Assembly: GCF_902686445.1 (NCBI RefSeq)
Contig: NW_025920103.1
Location: 3,642,783 to 3,706,782 of the forward strand
From: Sciurus carolinensis
Taxonomy: Eukaryota > Chordata > Mammalia > Rodentia > Sciuridae
Length of the DNA stretch: 64,000 nucleotides
Direction: 5' to 3'
In this document: piece by piece, positions 23,710 through 33,389 of the stretch
How the letters are laid out: every line of letters begins with the position of its first letter
Numbering within the stretch: position 1 is the stretch's first letter
Notes under the pieces: generated by a model
The model's input: only the letters and a program-made list of their open reading frames with translations
The model's database searches: none
What the model was told of the DNA's origin: nothing
Program-made: the position numbers and the translations under genes

Positions 23710-25377
23710 TTGTCTGCTCCAATCTGGGGGCACCAGCCAACCTCAGGAGAGATCTTGATCTTTCTTCTGGAAACAGTATCTCCATCAGGACTACTTACTT
23801 TCTGGATGAAAGATGAGAGTTCCATTTTTGGTTATTTGCAGGGATGGGATCCTAGCTGGCTACAGGTGTGCTCAATTCAGGCATTTTCCTCTGTGTGCAT
23901 TCAGGACACCATATCCTCAGTGAAGCAAAGCTGACACTGGTGGGGTGGCGTGCACCAAGCTCCTGCATTCTGCAGATAGCTATGACCCAAGGCCCAGACT
24001 ACATTTACCCTTGGTCCATATGATGGTCCCTGTCCAGGATCCATATCTAGGCTTTGCCCCTGCCTCTCTGACCTGGGTGGTCACCGGTGTTCAGAAGCAC
24101 TGAGGGCTGAACCCTCCCAGCAGGTAGCTCTTCCATTTCAGCTCATTTCAAATAATGACTCTTCTGAGGTATACACAGTGCAATGGGTTGCAAACCCTTG
24201 CACAGAGGAGAAGCTGTGAATTGTTCCAATGTGGAATTTCATTACTCCAAGGAGGTTACAGTGGTTGAGCGGGGGGCCTCTCGGATACCCTTCCTAAGTT
24301 GTGGGAGTTGTGTGGGTAGAACCAGCATGACTCAGGATCACAGAAGAGGAGCTGATCTGGTCTCATGACTTTCCTGCCCACCCCCTACAAAGTAGGGGAG
24401 GGAAGGAGTGGGCAGATACCTCTTAGAGGGGAGGAGCATGGCCAATTATACATAAAAGGGAGGAACATGGTGAGTACCCCATAGAGGGGAGGAGCACATG
24501 GAGTCCTTTTTCCGCCTGTTGCAGGGCCTGAGGTGCCACTGTCTGTATCAGCTTCTGGTTGAGAGAGGGGTCCTTGCTTTACTGGAGAGATGTGTGGGAG
24601 GAAGCTGGTGGCTCAGCTACCCATGGTGGTGGCCTGATGTTTAGCAGATCCTGATCTCACTGTACACTAACACTGATGTAGTTCCTCCTAAATGGGGAGG
24701 AGACCCATGTTCTCAGTCAGGAATATGACTAGGCTAGGTAGCTGCAGGGTGTGCATGCGCTGGGTCTCTTACCTTCTGGGAAGTGTAACTGTGACCCAGG
24801 CTCTGTGTTTACACCCATGCTGGTAACTTGTGAAATGCAACACCAAGGGGAGAGGACTTTTCACTGATGTGCACTGTGAATAAAAGCATGACCTGACTAG
24901 TGCCAGGATGGGAGGACCTGGAAGGACCTGGAATGGCAGTGAGGACAGAATCAAGTGGAAGCAGAGAGGGGAGGGAAGGGGAAGGATCTCAGGTCAAGCC
25001 ATGCCCAATGAACACTGCACATGCTTCCCTGTTGGACAGAGACTTTCAGGTCCTAAGAAGTCTGGGCTTTCTAGAACACCTGCTTCAAACATCACCTTCT
25101 TTTCTTCTCTGTGAGAACCTGGAGAGGAGGAAGGTGGATGGTGACCTCCACTGGGCTGGACTTGGACACAGACCAGTGACTGGTTGAAAAGGGAGTTCTC
25201 TGTGGCTGCAGATCCTGCACCTCACTTCTCCCCTGAACATCACCCCATCCCTGTAGCTGGAGAGGAAATCTTAGTGACCCTGAAAATCCCTGACCACCAT
25301 CCTGACCATTCTCTCTTGCACACTTGAACAGTGGGAAGCAGGGTCAGAGCGGGCACCAGTGTGCCATGAGGGCCTAC
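23710..25377. other. GC-richer DNA without a recognised gene; small direct repeats
   Basis: Three near-copies of the phrase 'gaggggaggagcatgg' occur within 24426-24501, with a spacing of roughly 30-40 bp. Otherwise I find frames of 60-95 codons on both strands and no recognisable protein. Confidence 0.45.
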
Positions 25378-25453
25378 CTTCTCCTGGTATGAGTGGAGCT
25401 GCATTTTGGCCCCAAGTTCCCCATCCATGGAAATGTCAGAGAAATTCTTTCTA
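25378..25453 (-). pseudogene. Weak exon-like segment, minus strand
   Basis: On the minus strand a pyrimidine-containing acceptor 'tctctccaacacag' leads into 76 nt that translate (after 1 nt) as 25 codons containing SDISMDGELGAKMQLHSYQEK in part, followed by a good donor 'AAG|gtaggc'. A short open segment between matching splice signals is suggestive, but one such piece is weak evidence. I do not recognise the product. It could be an exon of the same lost gene as nearby pieces or chance. Confidence 0.3.
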
Positions 25454-25639
25454 CTGTGTTGGAGAGACATGAGCCAGCAGACCCTGGTACATTTCCACTT
25501 AACAGATCAGAGAAACGACTACTTAGCAGAGGACTTATTCTTGCTCCCATTCAAGAAGATCACCTGACTTCTGTTACTGTGACATCAGCCAAGACTGGCA
25601 CACTGGCCTTCCTGGGATCATTTGGGAGAGGTCTGTGAG

Positions 25640-26199
25640 GTGACACCATGTTGAGAATGTGTGATTCATATGTGGCACCGTCACACGTCACCCTTGCCCA
25701 GGATGGGGTTCACTTTCAGTCCCTTCAGGCAAGATGGGCAGCCCCCTCTGGGTAGCATTTCTAAGGGTCTGCAATTTCCTGTATGCTCCTATCCAGTGCC
25801 TCATGTCACCACATAAAGAACCCACTTGATTCTGTTCAAGACCTGAGACCAGTTTTCTTCCCCTACTGACATGCTTGGAATGGATGAATTCTCATGGCAT
25901 GTTCAGTCCAGGGGCATCACTAGGGGATAAAGGCCATCAGTATCTGGACACATCTGCAGAATGTTGGTCAGGATCTCAATGTGAAAAAACAAGATTGCCT
26001 TATAGGTTGAGAGGAAGAGCTTCAGAGGACATCTGACTTTGGACAACCTTGTAAGTAGGAGAAGTAAACCAAGTCTTACCTGTCACCTGGAATGCTGGGT
26101 TCAAGAGGTAAGATGAGCTGAGAAGCACTGGACCCTGCTCTTAGGCCTAGCCCAAGTCTCTGGCCACAGCTCTGCTGGACTTTCTCTGGTCCCACTCTC
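25640..26199. other. Non-coding; nothing recognised
   Basis: GC-richer DNA with no repeat signature and no frame worth recording. Confidence 0.4.
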
Positions 26200-26660
26200 A
26201 TACACATGCCTCCCTGTACTTGCCACTCCTTCCCTATGCACCTCACTCAGCTTTGATCAGCCCCTATGGCAGTGTCCCTGCATCTGCTGTGTGCCTTCAC
26301 CCTGTCTCCCAGCCCACTAGGAGACTTACATTGCACTGATTCCCAGCACACTTCTGTCCCATGACCCACCAGGGGAATTCTGCTGCACTCACTATTAGCC
26401 CACTGCTGTCCCTAGCACCCAGCCCTCCACCACCTCCATCCACATGCTCTTCTGTGCCTTTTACCACTCCCCAGTCCACAATGCATCATGCTCAGCTTCC
26501 ACCACACCTCTGCATGTGTCCCTGCATCTGCTCTGTGGCCTCACCCTGCCTCAGAGCCCACCAGGAGACCTCTGCTGCACTGATTGCCCAGCCTGCTGCT
26601 AACTGTGGTCCCAGTACATTACCTCCATCCACATGCTTCCTCCCACACACCACATGACTG
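26200..26660. repeat. Imperfect tandem repeat, about 240-bp period
   Basis: The block beginning 'gtccctgcatctgct' and continuing 'gcccac(t/c)aggagac' and 'gcactgatt' occurs at 26274 and again at 26518, an offset of 244 bp. A third start ('ccatccacatgctt') appears near 26626. A shorter related unit ('acccaccaggggaattctgctgcactcac') lies inside the first copy at about 26366. This is minisatellite-like C-rich DNA, with copies diverged by substitutions and indels. Confidence 0.75.
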
Positions 26661-27179
26661 GTATGGTGCTACAGGTGGGGTAGAGCCCCAAAGGGCTGGG
26701 GAAAAGTACATCACCCCAGGGCCAGAGGATAGTCAATTGCAAAGTTCTGGGTCAACCTATCACTGGCAACCTTCTGTGCTGTGCACCATGGCTGTTCCTG
26801 CCTGCTGTTCCTCCTCCTCCTTCCTTGTGACACTGGCTGCAATTGCCCTGCCATGACCTCATATTTTGGTGTCAGCTACTCTTCCACATCTGTGATCCTG
26901 TCCTTTGCCCTCTGGCTTCCTTCTTGACTCTTCCATTCATTAGCAACCCTTGTCACCACCAAAAACTGGAATGAAAATTTACTCTGACCTGGTCTGCTGA
27001 TACGTTCTTCCCAGCCAGAGGGCCAACTTATACTCTTCTGGGCCTGGGGGCTGAGGAAAGAGGACTGAGTCTGAGAGGGAACTTGGGCATGAATCCTGGC
27101 CCAGAGCCCAAAGTCATATTGAAAGTATCCAGGGTCCTGGGCACGACAGGACAAAAACAATAAGGGGAAACCAATCAAC
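26661..27179. other. Non-coding; nothing recognised
   Basis: The 100-codon minus-strand frame at 26876-27178 lies beyond the poly(A) signal of the neighbouring minus-strand piece and resembles no protein I know. Confidence 0.4.
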
Positions 27180-27847
27180 TCTGTCAGCAGGTCAAGAACT
27201 TTATTCTACATACAGAAGAGCACACAGTAACCAAAACTGAAATAAACCAAAACAAGAAGGGAGTCTGCTGGCCTCTTTATCCCTGACACAAGTGGAGTTT
27301 AGTCATAAACCACTGGTCAGGATGATTGTACAGTCTTTGGTGTGATGAATACTGAGGAAGGGAAGGCTGAGGAAGTGCAGATTTAGAAAGACACTCATTA
27401 TAGGGAAAGGGCAGTCAGGAAGATAAGGGTTAACATGGAAATTATCAGTTTGACAGAAAATACTGATAGACTTGTTTTTTCTCAATATTCAGGTCTGGAG
27501 GATGGGCCAAGGGTGCACTTTGACAAATACCTCTCACTAGGGTGGTAGAGGTATTGTTGCTTTCCTGATAGAAATCAAACCCATCTTGAGTGGTCGAGGA
27601 AGCACGTGGGTCAGCCCTCATCTCCCAGGCAAGGGTTCAAGTCCCTGAAGTTGAGGCTCAGTGGGCAGGAGGTGGGTGGAGAGCAGGAAGCATGGCTACT
27701 GTACTGTCGTGGCTTGCTGCCCTTGGCAGGGCCTGGGTAGTGATGCATGTCTGCCCTCTCTCTTGTGGTGTGCTGCAGGACCTGGGTCTTCTCTTAGTCC
27801 ATCTCAATGTATTTGTCCTCCTCAGAGGCATCAGATGACCTAGACTA
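27180..27847 (-). pseudogene. Possible terminal exon with stop and poly(A) signal, minus strand
   Basis: On the minus strand, 'gactcagtcactctcccttcag' gives a fair acceptor (with a second AG three bases on). Using the second AG, sixteen codons ending SDASEEDKYIEMD lead to TAA at 27796-27794. AATAAA lies at 27205-27200 (complement), about 590 nt downstream. Acceptor, acidic tail with a tyrosine, stop and poly(A) signal together look like a last exon with a long 3' UTR. The first AG would place TAG in this frame, which counts against it. I do not recognise the protein, and the parent gene may be dead. Confidence 0.35.
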
Positions 27848-27854
27848 CTGAAGG

Positions 27855-28610
27855 GAGAGTGACTGAGTCACTAGTCAGGCAGAGAGGGGATGGATGTGTG
27901 GGGCGGTCTGGCTGAAGGTGACAAGAGGTGGCCCTGCATTCCTCAGGAGCTCTCTTCTTCTAAGCATGATGTGACAGACGCTGAAAGCCTCCTGAGATCC
28001 CAGTTGTGGGACAGAGGCCATTCCCTTGCTGTTGGGGTGAATCCAGGATCCCATCTCTCCCCAACTACCCTGGGGAAGGAGGCATGGGTGCTGAGCTCTG
28101 CCCATATTCCCTGGCAATGGTGATGAGACCAGGCCTCAGTCTCTGCCCTCCTTGATCCATGGGAATGAGGCTCAGGATTCAGGGCTCTGTGTATGGTCCC
28201 TGGTTCTGGAGATGAGCCCAGATCCATCTCTCCACCACTCATCCTCCAGGAGGAGGCATGGTGTATGGGTCACAGGGTTTTATGTATGCACCTTTGAGAG
28301 CCCTCAACCCTGCAAGACAGAGCTCCATCCTCTGTCTAGACTAGTTAGTCTCTTCTCTACACCACTGTGCCTGAATCCCTGCCCCAGAGTGAGTGCCCCT
28401 CAAAGCAGAATTCAGAACAGGAGGCAAGAGATTGGGCTCCATCTGCCACTGACTCCACAACCCTGAGTGAGTCTGGCTTCTGCATTCATGTGTGTGGCTG
28501 TGTGGAGGGAGGGACTCTGTGCCCTGAGGGGAACCCCAGCTAAATCAGGTTAAAGTTGCCATTGCTAGGTATAGAAGGAAAGAGGCCGAAGGCTACCTTC
28601 CCTGGAACCC
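27855..28610. other. Non-coding, intron-like if the flanking minus-strand pieces are exons
   Basis: No splice-bounded coding segment found. Overlapping frames of 77-104 codons occur on both strands, reflecting higher G+C. Confidence 0.4.
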
Positions 28611-28618
28611 TAATCCCC

Positions 28619-28749
28619 TCAGGCAACTGAGTGGTGGGCACATGGGGAGCTTAGCTGGAAATCCAGGGCCAAGTACTCCTCATTGGTAGGGCTCTTCCTG
28701 GGCCTACTGGTCTGCCGGTGAAACAATAAAAGGAGCCCACACCTGGGCT
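28619..28749 (-). pseudogene. Exon-like fragment with GAB-type tyrosine motif, minus strand
   Basis: A pyrimidine-rich tract ending 'cctttttataccag' precedes an open segment that, after 2 nt, translates through SPTNEEYLALDFQLSSP to a TGA at 28621-28619. A motif of the form NxxYLALDFQ followed by SSP resembles the C-terminal tyrosine region of GAB-family docking adaptors, where phosphotyrosines recruit SHP2 or related SH2 proteins (family knowledge, recalled without alignment). The following residues should continue towards the second tyrosine motif, but here a stop intervenes about eleven residues after DFQ. That fits a decayed exon of a GAB-like gene. Motif length is short, so a chance match is possible. 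Confidence 0.35.
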
Positions 28750-28854
28750 CTGGTATAAAAAGGAGGAAAAGCAGTCAGTGAGCACAGAGAAACAACCCTG
28801 GTAGAAAAGCTGCCCATCCAGCGGTCCCTCAGTGCTGTGCCAGTGCAACAGGCA

Positions 28855-28980
28855 CTGCTGTTGCTCCTATAGGTCCAGACAGAAATAGACTAGTTCAGAG
28901 AGGTGCAGTGATCTGCCCACAGTGACAGAGCTGTGCAGTTGCAGTCCTGAGTCTGCTTCTAACCTGCTCTTTGAGAGACA
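28855..28980 (-). mobile_element. MIR fragment
   Basis: 'agttcagagaggtgcagtgatctgcccacagtgacagagctgtgcag' (read in parts) is the complement of the MIR core region ('ctgtgtgaccttgggcaagt...'). Confidence 0.7.
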
Positions 28981-28984
28981 GAAG

Positions 28985-29844
28985 GCAGCACACTGCCCCT
29001 AGATACGGTCTGTAGGGTTTCTGTGGCTTCTCTAATCAGGACCTGATGCTCCCACCCATGGCCTGAATTGGGTAGTCACACTGGAGCAGCTTGGACCTCA
29101 CTATGATGCCCTGCACTGTGCCTAGGATTCTCCTGGAGTCCTCTTTGATGATACAGGTGGAGACTGAGCTCTTTGACCGGGTACTAGGCAGCTGTGCCCT
29201 GTCAACAAGGACCTCAGGAAGGACCCATATGCTCTGCCTGTGCTCATTTCAGACTGCGGCCTGCACCCTGTACCTCCCTGCCTCCAGCACCACTCTCCAA
29301 AAACAGGGATTATGCAACCTGCACCAGAGTCAGGAGTTTCTGAGATTTCACTTGGAACCACATTTTCCCCCAGATAATGATGGTGCTCTGTACTCAGGAA
29401 AGATTTTTACCAGACTCTACCCCAAAGGAGGTAGGGAGCCTGGACTGAGCCAAATGAGCAGAGCCAGAGGGAGCTGGGAGTGGACCCTAGAGAGCTTGTG
29501 ACAAGGATGTGCATTTTCTCACTGTCTCCCAGGTGCAACCTGGTGATGCTCTGTGTGGGGGTGAGGTATACATTCTGGGTGGAGCTGAAGATTGAGGTAC
29601 AGCCACTGTGGAAGGACAAGGAGGAGTCTCAGCTACCTGCAGTCACATCCAGCTGGTCTGAGATTTACTCCATCCGCAGAATAATATGTGAATAGGATGC
29701 AACTGTCCATCTTCAAAGATCAAAGTACCCAGCCTCAGGAGGCATATCAGGAAACAGCAGCAGCAGTTTGTTTCCAGCCTTTCTGATCCTCAGACCACTA
29801 AGAGCCCACTCATCTCACTCCTCCCCACCAACCCTGAGTACATG
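28985..29844. other. GC-rich, no recognised gene
   Basis: A plus-strand frame of 136 codons (29091-29501) and an acceptor-like 'tctcactgtctcccag' near 29519-29534 followed by an open stretch to 29693 were examined. The translations resemble no protein I know, and the two frames do not join convincingly. Confidence 0.35.
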
Positions 29845-30531
29845 ACCCTTGGTGACCAGGAGAAGGGCTGGCCAAGGATGCTGCCACACAAGACCAGGTG
29901 TACTGGTTTTGCTGTAAAAGGATCAGGAACTTAGTGACCAGACACAGCAACAGCATACACGTCAAATCCCATGGCATGTTCATGGAGGCCTTCATGGCCA
30001 TTCCAGCTTTACATGGAGAAACTAAGGCACAGCCTCACATTGTTTTTCAGGTTCAAAAATATTTTTCCTATTTATCTATGGTATTCACATGTCCAGGATC
30101 CAAAATGGGACATATGGTCTAACCACAGGATTTTCTACCTAGGATCATGATTTTGTAAAATAAATCAGGAGACTGCATTTGAAGTGGAGATGGTCACTGT
30201 TGGCACTTCTGGGCATGCAGGTTAGCCTAGATTGGAAGGAGGGGACTCTGCAGTCCCTGTGGCTTGAGTTTTATACACTGGGACTGAGGACTGTTGGCCA
30301 GACACAAGGATCTTTCTGCTGGTGCTCTTGGTCCTGTTCCTCCTATTGGAACCCTGTTGCTGGCCCTCCTTCTGCAGAACCAGGCAGTGCAGACCTGGGC
30401 CTTGGAGTCCTTCCTCCTGGCCTGTGTAAGGGCCAGATCTTACTGCAGTGAACACCTGTAGTGCCCCGATTTCTGTCCTGGGAGCTCTCCTTCACAGTTA
30501 AGAAACAAGACTGAGTTTCAATGATTTATCC
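29845..30531. repeat. Tandem duplication unit 1 (687 bp)
   Basis: Starts at 'acccttggtgaccagg'. It is repeated from 30532 with, by eye, a single substitution (30389 g versus 31086 a at matched positions) and a 33-bp length difference near its end. Each unit carries two frames (74 and 90 codons) that are carried along by the duplication; I do not regard them as genes. The unit's right end ('ttcacagttaagaaacaagactgag') looks like a decayed MIR core. Confidence 0.95.
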
Positions 30532-31251
30532 ACCCTTGGTGACCAGGAGAAGGGCTGGCCAAGGATGCTGCCACACAAGACCAGGTGTACTGGTTTTGCT
30601 GTAAAAGGATCAGGAACTTAGTGACCAGACACAGCAACAGCATACACGTCAAATCCCATGGCATGTTCATGGAGGCCTTCATGGCCATTCCAGCTTTACA
30701 TGGAGAAACTAAGGCACAGCCTCACATTGTTTTTCAGGTTCAAAAATATTTTTCCTATTTATCTATGGTATTCACATGTCCAGGATCCAAAATGGGACAT
30801 ATGGTCTAACCACAGGATTTTCTACCTAGGATCATGATTTTGTAAAATAAATCAGGAGACTGCATTTGAAGTGGAGATGGTCACTGTTGGCACTTCTGGG
30901 CATGCAGGTTAGCCTAGATTGGAAGGAGGGGACTCTGCAGTCCCTGTGGCTTGAGTTTTATACACTGGGACTGAGGACTGTTGGCCAGACACAAGGATCT
31001 TTCTGCTGGTGCTCTTGGTCCTGTTCCTCCTATTGGAACCCTGTTGCTGGCCCTCCTTCTGCAGAACCAGGCAGTGCAGACCTGGGCCTTGAAGTCCTTC
31101 CTCCTGGCCTGTGTAAGGGCCAGATCTTACTGCAGTGAACACCTGTAGTGCCCCGATTTCTGTCCTGGGAGCTCTCCTTCCACAAACCTAGGGGTAGGTG
31201 CTACCCCAATTTCACAGTTAAGAAACAAGACTGAGTTTCAATGATTTATCC
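30532..31251. repeat. Tandem duplication unit 2 (720 bp)
   Basis: Head-to-tail second copy. It contains 33 bp missing from unit 1, at about 31181-31213 ('cacaaacctaggggtaggtg...'), flanked by the short direct repeat 'ttc', which suggests that unit 1 lost them by microhomology-mediated deletion. Confidence 0.95.
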
Positions 31252-31456
31252 ACCCTTGGTGACCAGGAGAAGGGCTGGCCAAGGATGCTGCCACACAAGA
31301 CCAGGTGTACTGGTTTTGCTGTAAAAGGATCAGAAACTTAGTGACCAGACACAGCAACAGCATACACATCAAATCCCATGGCATGTTCATGGAGGCCTTC
31401 ATGGCCATTCCAGCTTTACATGGAGAAACTAAGGCATAGCCTCACATTGTCCAGGA
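31252..31456. repeat. Tandem duplication unit 3, truncated
   Basis: Partial third copy, with three substitutions seen in the first 190 bp (cag-a-aac, aca-t-caaat, gca-t-agc). At 31450 it skips about 50 bp of the unit, from 'cattgt' straight to 'ccaggatcca', and then ends against LINE-1 sequence. It is more diverged than units 1 and 2 are from each other. Confidence 0.9.
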
Positions 31457-31464
31457 TCCATCTG

Positions 31465-33385
31465 ACACATAAGCAAAGCCAGCAATCTAATATCCTGCTG
31501 CTTTACTGAATTCACTTATGAGTTCTAAAAGTTTTCTCATTGAATTTTCTGGTTCTTCTAAATATATAATCATGTCATAAGCAAATAGGGATAGTTTGAG
31601 TTCTTCTTTTCCTATTCTATTCCTTTTAATTCCTTTGGTCTGTATAATTGCTCTGGCTAGAGTTTAAAGGATGATGTTGAATAGAAGTGGTGAAAGAGGG
31701 CATCCCTGCCTTGTTCCAGGTTTTAAGAGGAAATGCTTTTGGTTTTTCACCATTTAGAATGATATTGGCCATGGGCTTATTATAGATGGTGTTTACAATG
31801 TTAAGGAATGTTCCCACTATTCCTATTTTTTCTAGTGTTTTCAGAATGAAGGGATGCTGCATTTTATCAAATGCTTTTTCTGCATCCATCAAAATAATCA
31901 TGTGATTCTTGACTTTAAGTCTATTGATATGGTGAATTACATTTATTGATTTCTGGATGTTGAACCAAACTTGCATCCCTGGGATAAAACCCACTTGATC
32001 GTGATGCACTATCTTTTTAATATATTTTTGTATGCAATTTGCTAAGATTTTGTTGAGAATTTTTGCATCAATGTTCATTAAGTATATTGGTCTGAAATTT
32101 TCTTTCCTCTTTGTGTCTCTTTCTGGTTTAGGTATCAGGGTGATATTGGCTTCATAGAATGAGTTTGGCAGGGTTCTCTCCTCTTCTATTTCATGAAATA
32201 CTTTGAGAAGTATTGGAATAAGCTATTCTTAAAGGTTTTGTAGAACTCAGCTGAGAAGCCATCTTTTCTTTGTTGGTAGGCTTTTGATGACCTGTTTTAT
32301 TTCATTACTTGAAATTGATCTATTTAAATTGTGTATGTTCTCCTGGTTGAGTTTAAGTAATTCATATGTCTCTAGAAACCTGTTGATGTCTTAGAGATTT
32401 TCTATTTTGTTGGAGTATAGATTTTCAAAATAGCTCCTAATTATGTTTTATATTTCAATTGTGTCTGTTGTGATATTTCCTTGTTCATTCCGAATTTTAG
32501 TAATTAGGGTTTTCTTTCTTCTCTTTGTTAGTGTGGCTAAGGGTTTATCAATTTTGTTTATTTTTTCAAAGAACCAACTAATTTGTCAATTTTTTCAATT
32601 GTTTATTTTGTTTCAATTTCATTGATTTCAGCTCTGATTTTAACTATTTCCTGTCTTCTACTACTTTTGGTGTTGGTCTGTTCTTCTTTTTCTACGACTT
32701 TGAGCCATAGTGTTAGGTCATTTATTTGTTGACTTTTTCTTCCTTTATTGAATGCACTCCATGAAATAAATTTTCCTCTAAGAACTGTTTTCATAGTGTC
32801 CCAGAGATTTTGATATGTTGTTTCTCATTTACCCCTAAGAATTTTTTAATTTCCTTCTTGATATCTTCTGTTATCCATTCATCATACAATAGCGTATTAT
32901 TTAATCTCCAGGTGTAGCAGTAGTTTCTGCTTTTTACTCTGTCATTTATTTTTAATTTCAATCCATTATGATATGATAGAATGCAAAGTATTATATCTAT
33001 ATTCTTGTATTTGCTAACAGTAGCTTTGTGGCATAATATATGATCTATTTTAGAGAAGGATCCATGTGCTGCTGAGAAGAAAGTGTATTCGCTCTTTGTT
33101 GGATGGTATATTCTATAAATGTCCGTTAACTCTAAATTACTGATTGTGTTTTTGAGATCTGTGGTTTCTTTGTTCAACTTTTGTTTGGAGGATCTGTCCA
33201 GTGGTGAGAAAGGTGTGTTAAAATCACCTAGTATTATTGTGTTGTGGTCTATTTGATTTCTGGCATTGAGAAGGATTTTTTTGACATATATGGATGAGCC
33301 ACTGTTTTGGGCATAGATATTTATGATTGTTATGCCTTGCTAATTTATGCTTCCCTTAAGCAGTATAAAATGTCCTTCTTTAAGG
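31465..33385 (-). mobile_element. LINE-1 ORF2 fragment, endonuclease to reverse transcriptase, inactive
   Basis: The minus strand reads, in order, the C-terminal half of the APE-like endonuclease domain (33177-32791, with the motif expected as SDHNG reading SYHNG at 32976-32962), a linker, and the reverse transcriptase palm and fingers (32078-31626, with DAEKAFDK and [11 protein letters not shown]). The catalytic FADD motif reads FAYD at 31585-31574. ORF2p normally nicks target DNA and copies L1 RNA onto it. Loss of an active-site residue in both domains, many stops and frame shifts, and truncation at both ends show this copy is dead. Missing the 3' end is unusual for simple retrotransposition and points to later deletion. 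Confidence 0.93.
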
Positions 33386-33389
33386 AATC

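Noticed and set aside
29519..29695. Plus-strand exon after the acceptor-like 'tctcactgtctcccag'
   Set aside because: The open stretch reaches a stop without a donor in a sensible place, and no partner exon was found.
29898..31138. Two pairs of identical 74- and 90-codon frames
   Set aside because: They are identical only because the DNA is tandemly duplicated. No sign of coding constraint, and several frames are open on both strands.
31626..33177. Reverse transcriptase and endonuclease-like frames as a live retroelement
   Set aside because: Catalytic motifs are altered and frames are broken. It is a dead LINE-1 fragment.
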